Positions 1-11,275 of a stretch of DNA of 64,000 nt are shown here, one piece after another. The stretch lies in assembly GCF_000247695.1 (NCBI RefSeq), contig NW_004624751.1:27558691-27622690 (forward strand). Reading direction: 5' to 3'. The stretch comes from Heterocephalus glaber (lineage: Eukaryota; Chordata; Mammalia; Rodentia; Bathyergidae). A program made the translations under genes and the position numbers. How positions within the stretch are numbered: position 1 is the first letter of the stretch; each line of letters opens with the position of its first letter. The notes below the pieces were generated by a model. It saw only the letters and a list, made by a program, of their open reading frames with translations, ran no database searches and was not told the origin of the DNA.

Positions 1-175
1 GGAAATAAAGTCTTTTTAAACAGGGAAGGGTGGAGGGGGTAAAGGGAGGGCTAGGAATGGAGAAAAAATAAGAACCAAGATGCATCATGTAAAGGTACAA
101 TTCCCAATGAGAAATGTAATTGTGTTGTATACCTAAAATGCACCAATAAAAGAATTTAAGAAAAAAAAAAGTAAT
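1..175 (+). mobile_element. L1 3' end (young lineage family)
   Basis: A purine-rich stretch is followed by atcatgtaaaggtacaattc, aatgcaccaataaaag and an A-run. The same tail occurs at 48960-49200 and, inverted, at 38282-38418. Confidence 0.7.
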
Positions 176-269
176 AAAGGAATAGTCTAGACACAGGAAA
201 TACACACTAGACATACTATTCCTGAGTATTGTAATAGGATCATAAGTTGAAAAATATTTTGTAAACATT

Positions 270-600
270 GCATTATTTTGTCCTTTGGAATTTCTAAACT
301 TTCATCTTCACCTGTCCAAATCCTATACATTCTTCAAAGCCAAGTTTAAATACTTTCTTTCTGATTAGGTAGCATGGAGCCCAATTTCATAGTATCTATT
401 TCTTTGAATTTTCATTAACAATTTGTATTTCCTGTAAAGTAGGCCACATAATTCCATTTAATACTCTTGCTATTTGTTTACTACCCTTTATTGTAGAGCA
501 CCATCTAGAAAGCTGATTCTATCTCATGGTCAGATATTCTACAATATCTATTACAGGTCTTACACATAATCAGAACACACTTGTTGAACTGAATTTTCCT
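270..600 (+). mobile_element. LINE L2 3' end fragment
   Basis: Motifs such as cattcttcaaagccaagttt and a late acacttgttgaactgaat resemble the L2 3' region. It is old and diverged. Confidence 0.45.
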
Positions 601-1107
601 TATTTAAATATTTCTTCCCTTTCAGATGACCACATGCAGCCTTCTAAAGCAAGTCTAGAAAATCATGTGGTTCATACACCCATTTATGTATGAATTCCAT
701 AATTTACCCACCCAACATGTGCGAGACCATGAGCCAACCAAGGCAAGTCCAGACCTGAGCCGCCTCACAAACTCACTGTAATTCAGACGCTTCCTGCACT
801 GTTTGTCGGTGCTGCGCAGTCTTGGTCTATTCCTGTCTTACTGAGGCCTAAGGCTTTTTTTTGTTTCAATGTTAACAAGCTGCTTGAAGAAAAGACTAAG
901 GGCAGGGTTGCTAGTATCTGTTTAAAAAGGGATTGAGAAAATAGAGGCAGTGGTGTGAGTCCTAAGTATAAACAGTATTTTGGAACAGGAAGGCAGCAGA
1001 AAACGAGTGCAAGATAGTACATGGTCTCAGAAGTAAACAGGAAATTTGTTCTGAAGAGGATTAGAACAGCCCCAGGTTTTCCTAGGAAAGAGACAGGTGA
1101 GGCTAGC

Positions 1108-1295
1108 CAGTGGTGGTGAACCTATGGTACACGTATTGTTTTTCTTTTAAGACAAAAGATGTTAATGTGTGAGTTGTTTTTTCTAAACTAAGACCTCAGG
1201 ATTCAGGTTTAATTGCAGTGTTGGCACTTTGTGATAAGTAAGTGGGTTTTGGGTTGCAGTTTGGGCCCTCGTCTCTAAATGGTTCGCCATCACTG
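1108..1295. mobile_element. hAT-type MITE
   Basis: The element starts CAGTGGTGGTGAACC and ends with the inverted partner GGTTCGCCATCACTG, typical hAT CAGTG...CACTG termini. The flanks GGCTAGC and GGTTAGAC look like a decayed 8-bp target duplication. Internal text such as cctcaggattcaggtttaat and ttgggttgcagtttgggccc recalls the non-autonomous hAT families spread widely among vertebrates (OposCharlie/OC1-like). It has no coding capacity. Confidence 0.75.
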
Positions 1296-1375
1296 GGTTA
1301 GACAGAAAGGCTTGCACAGCCGAAAGCTATCTGGAGAGAGAAAGTAGGTGACTGGTGGGAATGAAGTGGTTATTT

Positions 1376-1490
1376 CTTTTTTCAAGACAGGGTCTCGCTA
1401 TGTAGCCCAGGCTGGCCTTGAAATCATGGTTATCTTTCTGCCTCATCCTTGCAAGTGCTGGGCTTATAGGCATGCAGTGCCTGGCTTCAA
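1376..1490 (-). mobile_element. B1 SINE
   Basis: Reverse-oriented B1: caagacagggtctcgctatg through agtgctgggcttataggc. Confidence 0.85.
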
Positions 1491-2138
1491 CCTGGCTTCA
1501 ACCTGGGTTTTTCTGAATGCTGACTGACTGAAGCATTGCTTGCTGCAGAAGGAGCATTATCTATCTTCTTGGGAGCTGCTGCTGCTCTCACTCTCCCCAC
1601 AGCTTAGTGTAACATTAACAGTCTCCACTGAGTGCAGTCTTAAGAGCTATGAAGATAACCACATTGAGCAGACACCTGACTTTTTCCCCTCAGCAAATTT
1701 TACTGAGTATCTGCTTTGTTCACGAGTAGGGGGAGATGACAGGAACACAACTATGCCAGGTGCCTGCACCCGAGACGCCTGTGCCACCACTGTGCCTGCC
1801 TGAGCTCAAGAGCTAGTGCCTCCCTAGGACACTGTCTTTTGGAAGCTGTCTGCATACATCTAGGAGTAAGAGAACAGCCCTCCCTTCTCCTCCATACCAC
1901 AGCTCTGCTCCAACCCGCTGCCCTTTTCAGTGCTGTCTTAGTTTCTCTGAGAAATACGAAGGCATCCATCACTGAGTTCAGTAAGTCACAATAATGGCAG
2001 TGTCAGCCAAAAGAGCTGCAAGTAAATCAGCAATGTTTTCATTTTAGTTATGAAACTGTAAGATTATGAAATGATTAGGCCTCATTTCAAATGTGTGCAC
2101 CATAAATTCCTATTAACAGGTCCCGAAAAGCTGTGTGG

Positions 2139-2215
2139 GGAAGGAGGCTGAGGCAGAAAGATTGTGAGTTCAAGGCCAGTGTGGGCCACTTAGGGAGACC
2201 CTGTCTCAAAAAAGC
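2139..2215 (+). mobile_element. B1 SINE fragment
   Basis: The right part of a forward B1: ggctgaggcagaaagattg to gaccctgtctcaaaa. Confidence 0.75.
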
Positions 2216-2279
2216 CAAGTTGAGACAAAACTTGAGCAACTCTTAGGAAAAGTTACAAATATTCAAAACAACAAAAACT

Positions 2280-2800
2280 TAGGACGCACACGGACGCAGC
2301 TGGACTCGGACCTCTTTTGCAAAAACTTCCCTTATTATAAAAAAGTAAACTTGGTTAGGGAACAAAACAGGAAACGCAGATAAGCAAAAGGAGGGAATAC
2401 AGACGACTGGGTACTTCACATACAGCTCATCCCTCACGGTCCCACAGCCTCCTCCCGGGCGCAGGCGACCTCCCACCTGGCAGGCCCCAGCTGCAGTTGG
2501 AGCGCAGGGAATCGGCGGTTCCCAGTGGGCAGAAACTTGGGAGGGCAGGGTCGGTGCTCGGAAGAGCGGGCCGGCGAGGCAGGTGCGAGCTGGGGCAGGC
2601 CCGACACAAGTGGCCGCGTCCTGAGGTTCGCACCGGACCGACTTTCCCGTCCAGGCCGGCGCGCAGACCTCTTGCGGCACAGACATGGGGGACACAGCGC
2701 CACGCGGCCACCGGGCGGCACCCTGAGGGAGCCCTGCCAGCAGACGGCAGGGCCCGCCGAGGCAGACTGCAGCAAGTCTGTCTGTCCTTTTTTGTGGTAC
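2280..2800. promoter_or_regulatory. CpG island inside the last visible PIBF1 intron
   Basis: Between about 2430 and 2790 I count roughly 33 CpG in about 340 bases with GC content around two thirds, close to the expected CpG frequency. The surroundings are AT-rich and CpG-poor. CpG-rich text begins at 2284 and grades out into a diverged antisense SINE near 2790. No TATA box or obvious exon follows in either direction. Open frames across it look like GC-rich chance frames. It may be an alternative promoter, a lncRNA promoter or an enhancer with CpG-island character. Confidence 0.6.
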
Positions 2801-2960
2801 GGGCGATCAAAACCAGGGCCTTCGTGCTGAACTACATTCCCGGCCGCTTTTATTTTTTGAGATAGACTCTGACAAAGTTGCTCAATTGTGCAGGCTGGGT
2901 TGGTGTGGGGTCGTGACATGCATGGGCCACACTGCCTGGCTACTAACACTAGATCGTAGG
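2785..2960 (-). mobile_element. diverged B1/ID dimer SINE
   Basis: The reverse ID part (aaccagggccttcgtgctg) is followed by gagatagactctgacaaagt. It is degraded toward 2960. Confidence 0.5.
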
Positions 2961-3625
2961 ACAGCAGCCGTGGGAAGGACACGTGGAAACTGTCTTAAGC
3001 CAAAGGGCAGCGAGCAAGGTGCGAGCAAGTGCAAGTGGGAGATAGAGATAGAGAGGCTGGCGGACAGGAAGAGGAAGAAAGCATCCAAGCCCTGGCGCTA
3101 AAATCCTGGGGCTGCTCAGCGCAGGCTTCCTCTTCCTGTCGTTCCCGTCGGCTTAATCTCCACCGCTGCCGGGGGGTATCCTTACAGCGACTGCTCTTTA
3201 TTTAACTTGGGTTGCAACTTTCCGTCATTTTTTAAAAAGGAGGTTGAATTATATAATCAATAAGAAATCTCTTTCATCTCAATGATTTCTAGAAAGTAGC
3301 GTTATCTGCATGTCTCACAAAGGGGCCTCCGATTCTGGGAACTTAATGAATCAAAGTATCTGAAGAAATCTTTCACGTTTTGAGTCTGTTCAGAAAGTAA
3401 AGATCACATTTCTTTTGAGCAAGGAAAGTATGGTTGGGAAATCATGTAGAAGTAAAGTAAAATATTTAATAATGTTACTCCTATTTTAATTCTAGTGCCT
3501 TGTCATTCCCATTCTCATTACTTGTTAAAGTATGTAATTTTCAATATTTTCTAGTTTACTTTCTCTACTTTTCATTTCAACTTTCCTTCCTTTTTGGGGA
3601 CCAATTTCTGTACACACACATTTCT

Positions 3626-3738
3626 ATTTTTTTGAGACAGTGTCTTGCAGTACCCAGGCTGGCCTTGAACTCATGGCAATCCTCCTACCTCAGCCTCCCA
3701 GATGCTGGGATTACAGGTGGGCACCACCACACCCGGCT
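3626..3738 (-). mobile_element. B1 SINE
   Basis: Complete reverse B1. It is flanked by TACACACACATTTCT (3611-3625) and a near copy at 3738-3752. Confidence 0.9.
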
Positions 3739-3752
3739 ACACACACTTTTCT

Positions 3753-3835
3753 TTCTTTTTGGTACCAGGGATCGAACTCGGGACCTTGCGCTTTCGGGGC
3801 AGGTGGCAGCACCACTGAGCTAAATCCCCGACCCC
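3753..3835 (-). mobile_element. ID-type SINE
   Basis: Reverse ID with ggtaccagggatcgaactcg. It is flanked by the middle target copy (3738-3752) and a third copy at 3836-3850. Confidence 0.9.
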
Positions 3836-4000
3836 TACACACACATTTCTAACTTCTGTTAACATGATTGGCTTTACATTTATAAGGAACTCAGAACAAA
3901 ATAATTATTTTACAAATAAGGGGGAGCAGGTACTACTTTTCATATCTTTAATTCTTTTTCCTTTATTTCTCTCATTCCTTCTCTTTTCTTTTCTTTTCAT

Positions 4001-4108
4001 TTGGAGACAGGGCCTTCCTGTGTAGCCCAGGCTGCGTTCAAACTCATGATCCTCCTCCCTCATCCTCCCAAGTGTTGAGATTACAAGCCTGCACCACCAT
4101 GCCTGAGT
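4001..4108 (-). mobile_element. B1 SINE
   Basis: Reverse B1 just upstream (on plus) of the PIBF1 exon at 4439. Confidence 0.85.
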
Positions 4109-4438
4109 TACAGCATCTCTTTTAGCTGTATATAAATTAGAACACTGTACATGATGCATTTCTTGTTTCCCTATGATTAGAACCTGGAGTTGGGGAAGAA
4201 AAAGTGCTAGATTTAGGATAATTTCTATGCAAATTTGATATGTTAACTAGAAACATATACTCTAACTATCATCTAACATACACATTCAGAGAAAGGATCA
4301 ATACAGACCTTTCAAGGCTTTAGCATAACATTATTAAAATTAGTTTTAAAAACCCAGTAAGAGTGATAGGAAAAAATTAAGATCTATTCAGTGAAAATCA
4401 GAGCTACTGCAATTCTCAGAAAGTTTGGCTGTACTTAC

Positions 4439-4612
4439 AAAGAGGGTTGGCTTGGGTATGAACACACCGTCCTCCTGTTCTCTAGGCACATTCAGAGTCT
4501 TGGATGTCTGGTTCTCTGCCACATCTTTCGATTGCATTTTAGTAAGAAGTAAGTTATTCTCGGAGTGTCTAGTATGCATATTAATGAGAATCTGCTTCAT
4601 TGCTGCCAATTC
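4439..4612 (-). CDS. PIBF1: PIBF1 penultimate coding exon (ELAAMKQIL to PKPTLF)
   Basis: This is a 174-bp minus-strand exon of exactly 58 codons. The acceptor is tatcaacag above 4612 and the donor is CTCTTT|GTAAGT below 4439. The start [19 protein letters not shown] and the end [10 protein letters not shown] match the C-terminal region of PIBF1, about residues 684-741. The middle part is more diverged than the other exons, as expected for the less structured tail. In the family one more short coding exon follows; it is not visible in the window. Confidence 0.95.
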
Positions 4613-4761
4613 CTGTTGATATATGAAAACAAGAAAATGGCACGTATGATTGTGGCACAAACTAATAATGATTAATGTTAAAATATTTTTCTTCCAGTAG
4701 GAGAAACATTGAAGCAATTGCACTACATAAATGAGGAAAGTGGTAAAATAACATTACTGTG

Positions 4762-4847
4762 GGGCCGGGGATTTAGCTTAGTGTTGCTGCCTGCCTCATA
4801 AGCTCAAGGTCCTGAGTTCGATCCCCAGTACTGGGGGGGGGGCAGAG
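4762..4847 (+). mobile_element. ID-type SINE
   Basis: Forward ID; the 3' tail is a G-run instead of an A-run. A 12-bp duplication AACATTACTGTG lies at 4750 and 4848. Confidence 0.9.
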
Positions 4848-5067
4848 AACATTACTGTGAGCCTGACAACTGACACTCTGCACTTGGAGACCACACTTTC
4901 CTGCACTCCAGAGTCGCTCGTGGGTGTCAAAACCCACACCTGCAGCCTGTGCCTCGAGCCCCAACTGTGTGCTGATTGGGGGGGGGCGGTGCCTGGGCAT
5001 CCATTCTACTTTTCTAAATGTATCTGTTGAGTACATTAATTAGGCACTTAATTTTTGTCCTTCCCTC

Positions 5068-5137
5068 ACAACAATCCTCCTGTCTCAGCCTCCAGAGTGC
5101 TGGGATCACATGTGTGCACCATCGTCCCTGGCCAGAC
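5068..5137 (-). mobile_element. B1-related SINE fragment
   Basis: Reverse fragment with tcctcctgtctcagcctcc and agtgctgggatcacatgtg. Confidence 0.65.
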
Positions 5138-5239
5138 ATCACATGTAGTGCAGCTTCAGGGTTTCTACAGCTATATCATTTCCTTAGCCTTTTACAAGTG
5201 ATAAGTGGAGCTGACTTCAGTTGCCTGTTTTCTTTTTTC

Positions 5240-5313
5240 TTTGCAGTGCCTCGGGCGGAACCCAGGGCCTTCTGCTTGTGAGGCAAGTGCTAAGAGAGCT
5301 ACTCCCAGGCCCT
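5240..5313 (-). mobile_element. ID-like SINE, diverged
   Basis: Reverse ID-like text: gaacccagggccttctgctt to gctactcccaggccc. Confidence 0.6.
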
Positions 5314-6454
5314 TCAGTTGCCTTTTGAGTGAAGTGAATTGTGCTGTTTTTTTTTTTTAAAGAATCCAGATAAAAAAAATTTCACTCATTCTTCTTCTAT
5401 AGGTCTATTTTGCCTTTTATTTTTCCCCATGGCAGAACTTTTACGATGATACTTATGATTCATTACTAAGCCGATTCATCAGATACAAGTGTATGGAGCA
5501 ATGACTGACTGCACTTTAATTCTCTGTAGAATAGCGGGAGGCTGTGTACTAGGTAAGTTTTTCCTATTACTTTATTTCATCTTCATGCCAAGACAGAACT
5601 TACGGCAAGAGAAAGATACTCTGCTCCCTGCTACTAATCTGTTTATAGACATCAGCTCTGTGTCAGAGCAAGTTCCTACAGGCCTTTCTTTGCTGGGTAT
5701 CAGTTCTATTTAGAATCGGCTAGCTTGAGTGGGTATTTTAAACCAGAGCTGCTAAGTTGAAGCCACATGGCCCTCACAGGCTTCAGGGCCAGGACAGGAG
5801 CTGGGAGAAAGGGCGACAGAGCCTCTGCTCTCTGCAGCGCCGGGCTGGCTCAGCCACAGAACACAACACGTGGCAGTTTCAGACATTACCAGGCTGACAC
5901 ACTATGACTGGTAGCTCTCAAGGTGGTTATTTAATTTATATTCTCCCCCACAGTGAAGAATATGACCACTGATTTAACGTTAAGTATGTCTGGTGTTACG
6001 GTAGATTTTAGCTCCTGTTCTACTTACCAAGCTAAGTTGATGTGTCTCAGTACATCACATTCGCAACTTTCAAGGACTTTGTCTTTTGTCTTGACATGAA
6101 GGTAAAATAATGTAACAGGAAAAAATGTACCTTCAACAAGCCTACCAGTGTTCCATAGATAAATAAGGTGAAGGAGAGGTTAGATTATTATAGTTGCTGG
6201 GGCAGATGGAGGGGCGGGAGAGGAGAGAGAGAAGAGGAAGGAGCTGAGTGTGGCAGGTGGTGACCCTGGCCCACAAAGGCTCCACAGGAGGCCTCACTTT
6301 TCTTTGGCTGTTCTCTTGCTGGTACAGGGGCAAGTAAAGGAAGCAGATCGTCCTTGATATAGGTCAGGAGATCAGAAGGCAAATCTATGTTTTTGCCTTA
6401 TTCAGACAGGATCACCCAATTTGGGGTGGGTCATAGCACTACTATTTTTTCTTT

Positions 6455-6627
6455 TTCTGGCAGTACTGGGCATTGAACCCAGGTCCTTCACACTGAGCTA
6501 CATCCCCAGCCCTTTAAAAAAAATTTAAAAAAAGTTTTTTGAGACAGGGTCTTAACAAGTTGCTAAGTTGCCCAGGCTGGGCTGTAACTTGTGATCCTCC
6601 TGCCTCAGCCTCCTGGGTGCTAGGACA
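6455..6627 (-). mobile_element. B1/ID dimer SINE
   Basis: The reverse ID half (gcattgaacccaggtccttc) is joined to a reverse B1 half (ttgctaagttgcccaggctg). Confidence 0.85.
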
Positions 6628-6858
6628 AAAAACACATTAAAAGCAACAAAATTCTGTAACATTCTTATTAGGATCACATAGCTACAGTGGACACCCAAAT
6701 GACATTTAGAGCATATTATTTTCAGTTTTACAATGTTTGGCTTATGATTCCTTTGATATCAATGGTAAATATGAAAGAAGAAAATCTCACCTTAACATCA
6801 AATAGTATCCACAGCGCAATACACTTAGCACACAGAATCAAGTACATGTCATGGAAAT

Positions 6859-6942
6859 TTTTTTTTTTGGTACCAGAGATCGAACTTGGGATCTTGCACT
6901 TGTGAGGCAGGCACCGGAACCACTGAACTAAATCCCCGGCCC
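6859..6942 (-). mobile_element. ID-type SINE
   Basis: Reverse ID with flanking TCATGGAAAT at 6849 and 6943. Confidence 0.9.
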
Positions 6943-7049
6943 TCATGGAAATATTTTAGTATTAGGCTAGAAGCCAAAGATATACCTATTCTTGACACAA
7001 CAATTAACTGAGAAAACTTAGGCAGCCTATTTTGGTTCAGTGGACATCA

Positions 7050-7640
7050 GGTTTCTATTGATAAAATGTATGTTTGTTACCTTTTTGAATTTTTATCAGT
7101 GTAAGTGTTTGGTTATGTTTATTTTGCATTTCTGCAATGAAAGTGAGCAACTTTTCATACATTTAAGGGTCTTTCCTTTTCTATTGATATCTTCGGTCTA
7201 TTTTGCTACTGGGTAAATGGTCACTTTCCTATACATTTCGTTTTTTTTTTTTCTCTTCTAAAACAGGGTCTCTTTGTGTAGCCCAGGCTGGCCTTGAAAT
7301 TATGGCAATCTTCCTTCCTCAGCCTCCTGACTGCTGGGATTATAGGCATCACACCTGGCACTTTCCTATATATTTCAAGGAACTCTTTATATGTTAGGGA
7401 AATCAATCATCTATCTTTAATATGAATGGCAAATTTTTCCTGTTCATTTTTTATTTTACTTTATGTTTTCTTCCACTATGCAAAACTATAATGTAATGTA
7501 ATATAGCTGAATATGTCAATTTTTTCTTTTATGGCCTTAACTGTTTTGGATAAGTTATTTTCATGTTTTTTGTCCTTTTCTTTTCCAAACATTTAGATCT
7601 TTGATCTGTTTGAGATTTATCCTGGCTCATGGTCAGAGGT
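7050..7640 (-). mobile_element. ancient L1 fragment
   Basis: Reverse L1-like text (tttgcatttctgcaatgaaa; ttagatctttgatctgtttg), split by the B1 at 7240-7358. Confidence 0.6.
7240..7358 (-). mobile_element. B1 SINE
   Basis: Reverse B1 with an 18-19 bp target duplication beginning CACTTTCCTATA at 7222 and 7359. Confidence 0.92.
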
Positions 7641-8107
7641 ATGGCTCCAACATCTTTCCTCTCAGGATGAGCAGCCCATGGTTACCTCATGGCCCTATGA
7701 CCCGCCTTTATCCCACACTGACCTTCCCTAGGTACATGATGTTAAACTGTCCTGATGGTCTGTCATGGTGTGTGAGGGGTTAATGACTGAGGTATTTTCC
7801 CAGACACACTCTTGGAGATAGGGATGAGGTCACACAGAATTAAAAATTAGGAAGAACTGACTTCTTGATGACGCTGAGTCTTCCCACCCAGGATGTATTT
7901 TAATACATCTCTCATCTATGGTGTCGGGCCCTAGTTGATATTACCACAGTCACAATGAAACTGTCACTATTCATGAGATCTCAACTTACAAACTGACAAG
8001 ATAAACTAGCAAATAAACCATCATAAAATGCAGAAAACATATTTGTCCTACAAAATGGAACCCTTTGGTAAGATGAAATCATCCTGAAATTTTCTGGTTC
8101 TGTTTGT

Positions 8108-8201
8108 CTGGAGACAGAGTCTCGCTATGTAGTTCAGGCTGGCCTGGAACTCATGGTGATCCTCTTGCCTCAGCCTCCCAAGTGCAGGGATCCTGGCTTG
8201 C
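8108..8201 (-). mobile_element. B1 SINE, 5' shortened
   Basis: Reverse B1 lacking its last (5') portion. Confidence 0.8.
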
Positions 8202-8439
8202 TAGCTCTCTCTCCTCTTTTTAATTTTGTTCTTACTGTTCAAACTTGAGTTTTGCATTTCACTTCATTTTGAGTCTGCTTTTCCCTCTGTAACTGTCCCT
8301 TTCTGATGGGTCTGTAAGTTTATGTGTAGTCCTGTCTACTTATTTATAAACACTGTTTACTGCAGACAGTGTGAGTAGTTGTAGAACGGAACCCATGATG
8401 TCCAACAAGAATGTTTCAAGTTCAACTGGATTCCATTTT

Positions 8440-8616
8440 TTTTATTCTTGTGTTACTGGGATTGAACCCAGAGGGTGCTGAGCTACACTTTCAGAACTCT
8501 TTATTATATGTTCAAATAGTGTGTCTAAGTTGCTGGGCCTGGCCTCAAATTTAAGACTCTCCTGCCTCAGCCTCCCAAGCAGCTGGGATTGTAGGCATGT
8601 ACTACCACACTAAGGT
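8440..8616 (-). mobile_element. B1/ID dimer SINE
   Basis: Reverse dimer, diverged: gggattgaacccagagggtg then tcagcctcccaagcagctgg. Confidence 0.75.
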
Positions 8617-8756
8617 TACACCATAACTTTCTTAAAGACATTTTCTCCCTCTTTTCAGAGTTTCTGTGTATTTCTTTTCTCATTAAGGGACACAGTTTAT
8701 TTTTTATCTAAGATTTATAGCTTCTTAATCATGTTTGCTGGGGGTCACTTTTCTTT

Positions 8757-8902
8757 TCTTTTTGAGACAGTGTCTCACTATGTAGCTCAGGTTGGCCTTG
8801 AATTCACTATGTAGCCCAGGCTGGTCTTGAACTCAAGGTGATCCTCCTGCCTCAGCCTCCCTAATGCTGGGGCTATAGGCATGCGCCACTGTGCCTGGCT
8901 GG
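8757..8902 (-). mobile_element. B1 SINE with internal duplication
   Basis: Reverse B1 in which the cactatgtag...caggctggccttgaa unit occurs twice, the B1 internal tandem duplication. Confidence 0.9.
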
Positions 8903-8904
8903 GG

Positions 8905-9990
8905 TCAGTTTTCTATTGACTGCTTTTTAGACCAATGCACAGCTGTTATTCTGAAATTTCTCTTTATTGTTATCCTGGCAAGTTCTCTTTCTCTCTGTTA
9001 TTTGACAGCATATAGTTTATTAATTTTCTGAGTACGACGGGAAAAACATTGTGCTTTGACAGTATTACTTTTGTCTTTTACAATCACAGTTTGGAGAGCT
9101 ATGATGCATCCGATTCTTATTCCCTGCTGCTAGATTTCTAGATCTCTCTCCATGTGCACATCTGTATCTATCCTCACCCCAGGAATCCTCTGTATCATTT
9201 AGTGCTTCCATATTTGGTTCCATTTTTTCACCTTTTGAAATTTTAGGAGGGTTCCTTGACTTTTTCTCCTTCATTTTAATGATATTTTTACGCGTAATAA
9301 CTGTAACTTTGATGTTAGCAATTTTTGAAAACATCACAAATGTCTGTTGTTTGATTCCTCTGAAACTATTACTTTCTCAAATTTTTTCTGAAGAAATGAA
9401 TTACAATATTTTGTAAATTCTTTTCTGTTCCAGAGTGTTTTGTTTTGTTTTCTGTGGGGAAGGGGGTCAATTATTTCTCTGTTTATCTTGATTTTTTTCC
9501 TTTTGTGCTAATTTGCTTCTGGTTTCCTATGGCTTTTGGTTTGTGTGTTGCCACTGAAGAGTGAAGGACCAGCTCACATGCTTTCCCCTGCTGTCTCTGG
9601 CTGGTCATCTGAACAACACAGATGAATGCAGTCCTGTCCTGTGTGGAAAAGATGAGCTGCTCAAGGGCTTCGTCCCACCGGGCCCCATGGAGCAAGCAGA
9701 TTGTGCTCCCACAATGGCAAGAGTGGGAGGCGCCTGAATCTGGAGCCCCTTCCTTCTGGCCAAGTCTAGCCTGTCCTTGGCAGATGCGTCATCAACTTAG
9801 CAATCATTTCCAAAAATATTTATTAAAATGCCTCTATTTTAACATTATAGGAGTATTGTTCACTGTAAAATTCAAATCCTGCAAAAGTGCCTTGCCCCAG
9901 TTTTCTTTCCCTTTTAGCTCGTTTGGGATCTTTAGCTACTCTGTAACACAGTCTGATTCTAGTAATCATTAATTCTGATATGCTTTTATA
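8905..9990. other. intronic stretch without a recognised gene
   Basis: T-rich DNA, possibly ancient reverse L1, with a more GC-balanced patch at 9560-9800. Open frames of about 90-116 codons here match nothing I know. Confidence 0.4.
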
Positions 9991-10089
9991 CTAATTATTA
10001 TTCTTTGGCACTGTGCTTGGCTAGGCCAGCAAGCACTCTACCATGAGATACATCTCCAGCAAATGCTAATTTTTAAAAAGCTAAGAGTA

Positions 10090-10272
10090 TAGCCAGGTGT
10101 GGTGGTGGACACCTGTGATCCTAGCACTTGGCAGGCTAAGGCAGGGGGATTCCAAGTTCAAGTCCTGCCTGGGCAGACTAGTGAGACCCTGTCTCAAAAA
10201 GGGAGTGGGGGCTTGAAGATGTAGCTCAGTGTAAGGGCTTTGACTTCAATCCTCAGTATTAAACGAACAAGC
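10090..10272 (+). mobile_element. B1/ID dimer SINE
   Basis: The forward B1 half (agccaggtgtggtggtggac) runs into an ID-like half (gatgtagctcagtgtaaggg). Confidence 0.85.
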
Positions 10273-10473
10273 AAATAAAAAAAAGCTAATAGTATAGCAT
10301 TGCTATAATTGTAGTATATCAAATATGTAAGAAAATTAATCATAACTGTAGGAATAAATTCTACAGGGTGTAGAATGAATGGTGTAGGAATATACCATTC
10401 ATTAAAATTAGTAATGCTAATTACTAAAGAACCGCATTTGGTCATGCAATTGAAACTTGGAATAAAACTCGAA

Positions 10474-10541
10474 CACAGTGGTTCTGCAGCCTGCCTCGCA
10501 AACGCAAGGTCCTGAGTTTGATCCCCGGTACCAAAAAAAAA
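10474..10541 (+). mobile_element. ID-type SINE, 5' truncated
   Basis: Forward ID missing its first bases. AAAACTCGAAC and AAAACTCCAAC flank it. Confidence 0.85.
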
Positions 10542-10589
10542 GAGAAAAACTCCAACAAAACAAAAAGGAAAGGACTTTCTCATGAAACT

Positions 10590-11120
10590 TCCAGATGATT
10601 AGGACAATGACTACTACTGCCCAACAATCTCCACGAAGGAGAGGGTGATCTCCGGAATCCATGGCACATCGCTTGGCCATTCAGCATTAACTATTTGTAT
10701 CGTGGTGGCAAATTAAAGCAGCTCAACTGCAGAGCAGCTGCTTAACAGTATTGCATAGCTGATGCCAATAAATTGCTCAAAGCTGTAAACTCTGCAAAGA
10801 TGTTGGCAAGGGGACACATAGATAGCATTTCTTGATCAAAATAGCTGACAAGTATAATGCAAAGTATGTGCTGCACTGGAGGTTAAATGCAGTGCTTTTA
10901 TACAGGGATAACAATACCTCATGCCAAGTCAGATAATTCTGAATATCTTCTGTGTAAGTTGACAAGAAGTTAAAAAAATCAACCTTATTTAAGCCAAGTA
11001 TAAGCATATTTTAAAAAAGCATTTTAATGTGGGAATTTTCAAAGATGGCAAAAGTGGAGAGCTTAGCATTCCCAGTTTCTACTCCCCAACTTCAACAATT
11101 ATCATCATTTTGTCAATTAT
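10590..11120. other. unique intronic DNA
   Basis: I see no repeat of known type and no exon signal. Confidence 0.4.
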
Positions 11121-11179
11121 TATTTATTTAAACAAAACCTTTATTGAGATGTAATTCACCCATTTAAAGAAACAGTCAA

Positions 11180-11181
<2 letters not shown>
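11120..11181 (-). mobile_element. ancient L1 fragment
   Basis: ttattgagatgtaattcacc and catttaaagaaacagtc resemble the reverse of an old L1 3' region. Confidence 0.5.

Positions 11182-11216
<35 letters not shown>
11182..11216. repeat. (GT)n microsatellite
   Basis: About 17 uninterrupted GT units. Confidence 0.97.
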
Positions 11217-11217
<1 letters not shown>

Positions 11218-11275
11218 TACTGGGATTGAACCCAGAGCCGCCTTTGTACTAAGCTACAGCCCAGCCCTTTGATTA

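Noticed and set aside
2434..2982. Minus-strand open frame of 182 codons over the CpG island, with overlapping frames in other phases
   Set aside because: GC-rich DNA has few stops in any frame. Several overlapping frames are equally open and none resembles a known protein; the frame also runs into a SINE.
1..4438. Final PIBF1 exon
   Set aside because: I looked on the minus strand for the short KKQKMK-type tail and found no match. It is presumably beyond the left edge.
4762..4847. tRNA gene-like sequence (and about 30 similar sites)
   Set aside because: A and B boxes are present, but the sequence is the ID SINE with an A- or G-tail and target duplications, not a tRNA that folds.
9622..9972. 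Plus-strand open frame of 116 codons
   Set aside because: No domain, no conservation evidence and no splice signals. It sits in probable old repeat DNA.
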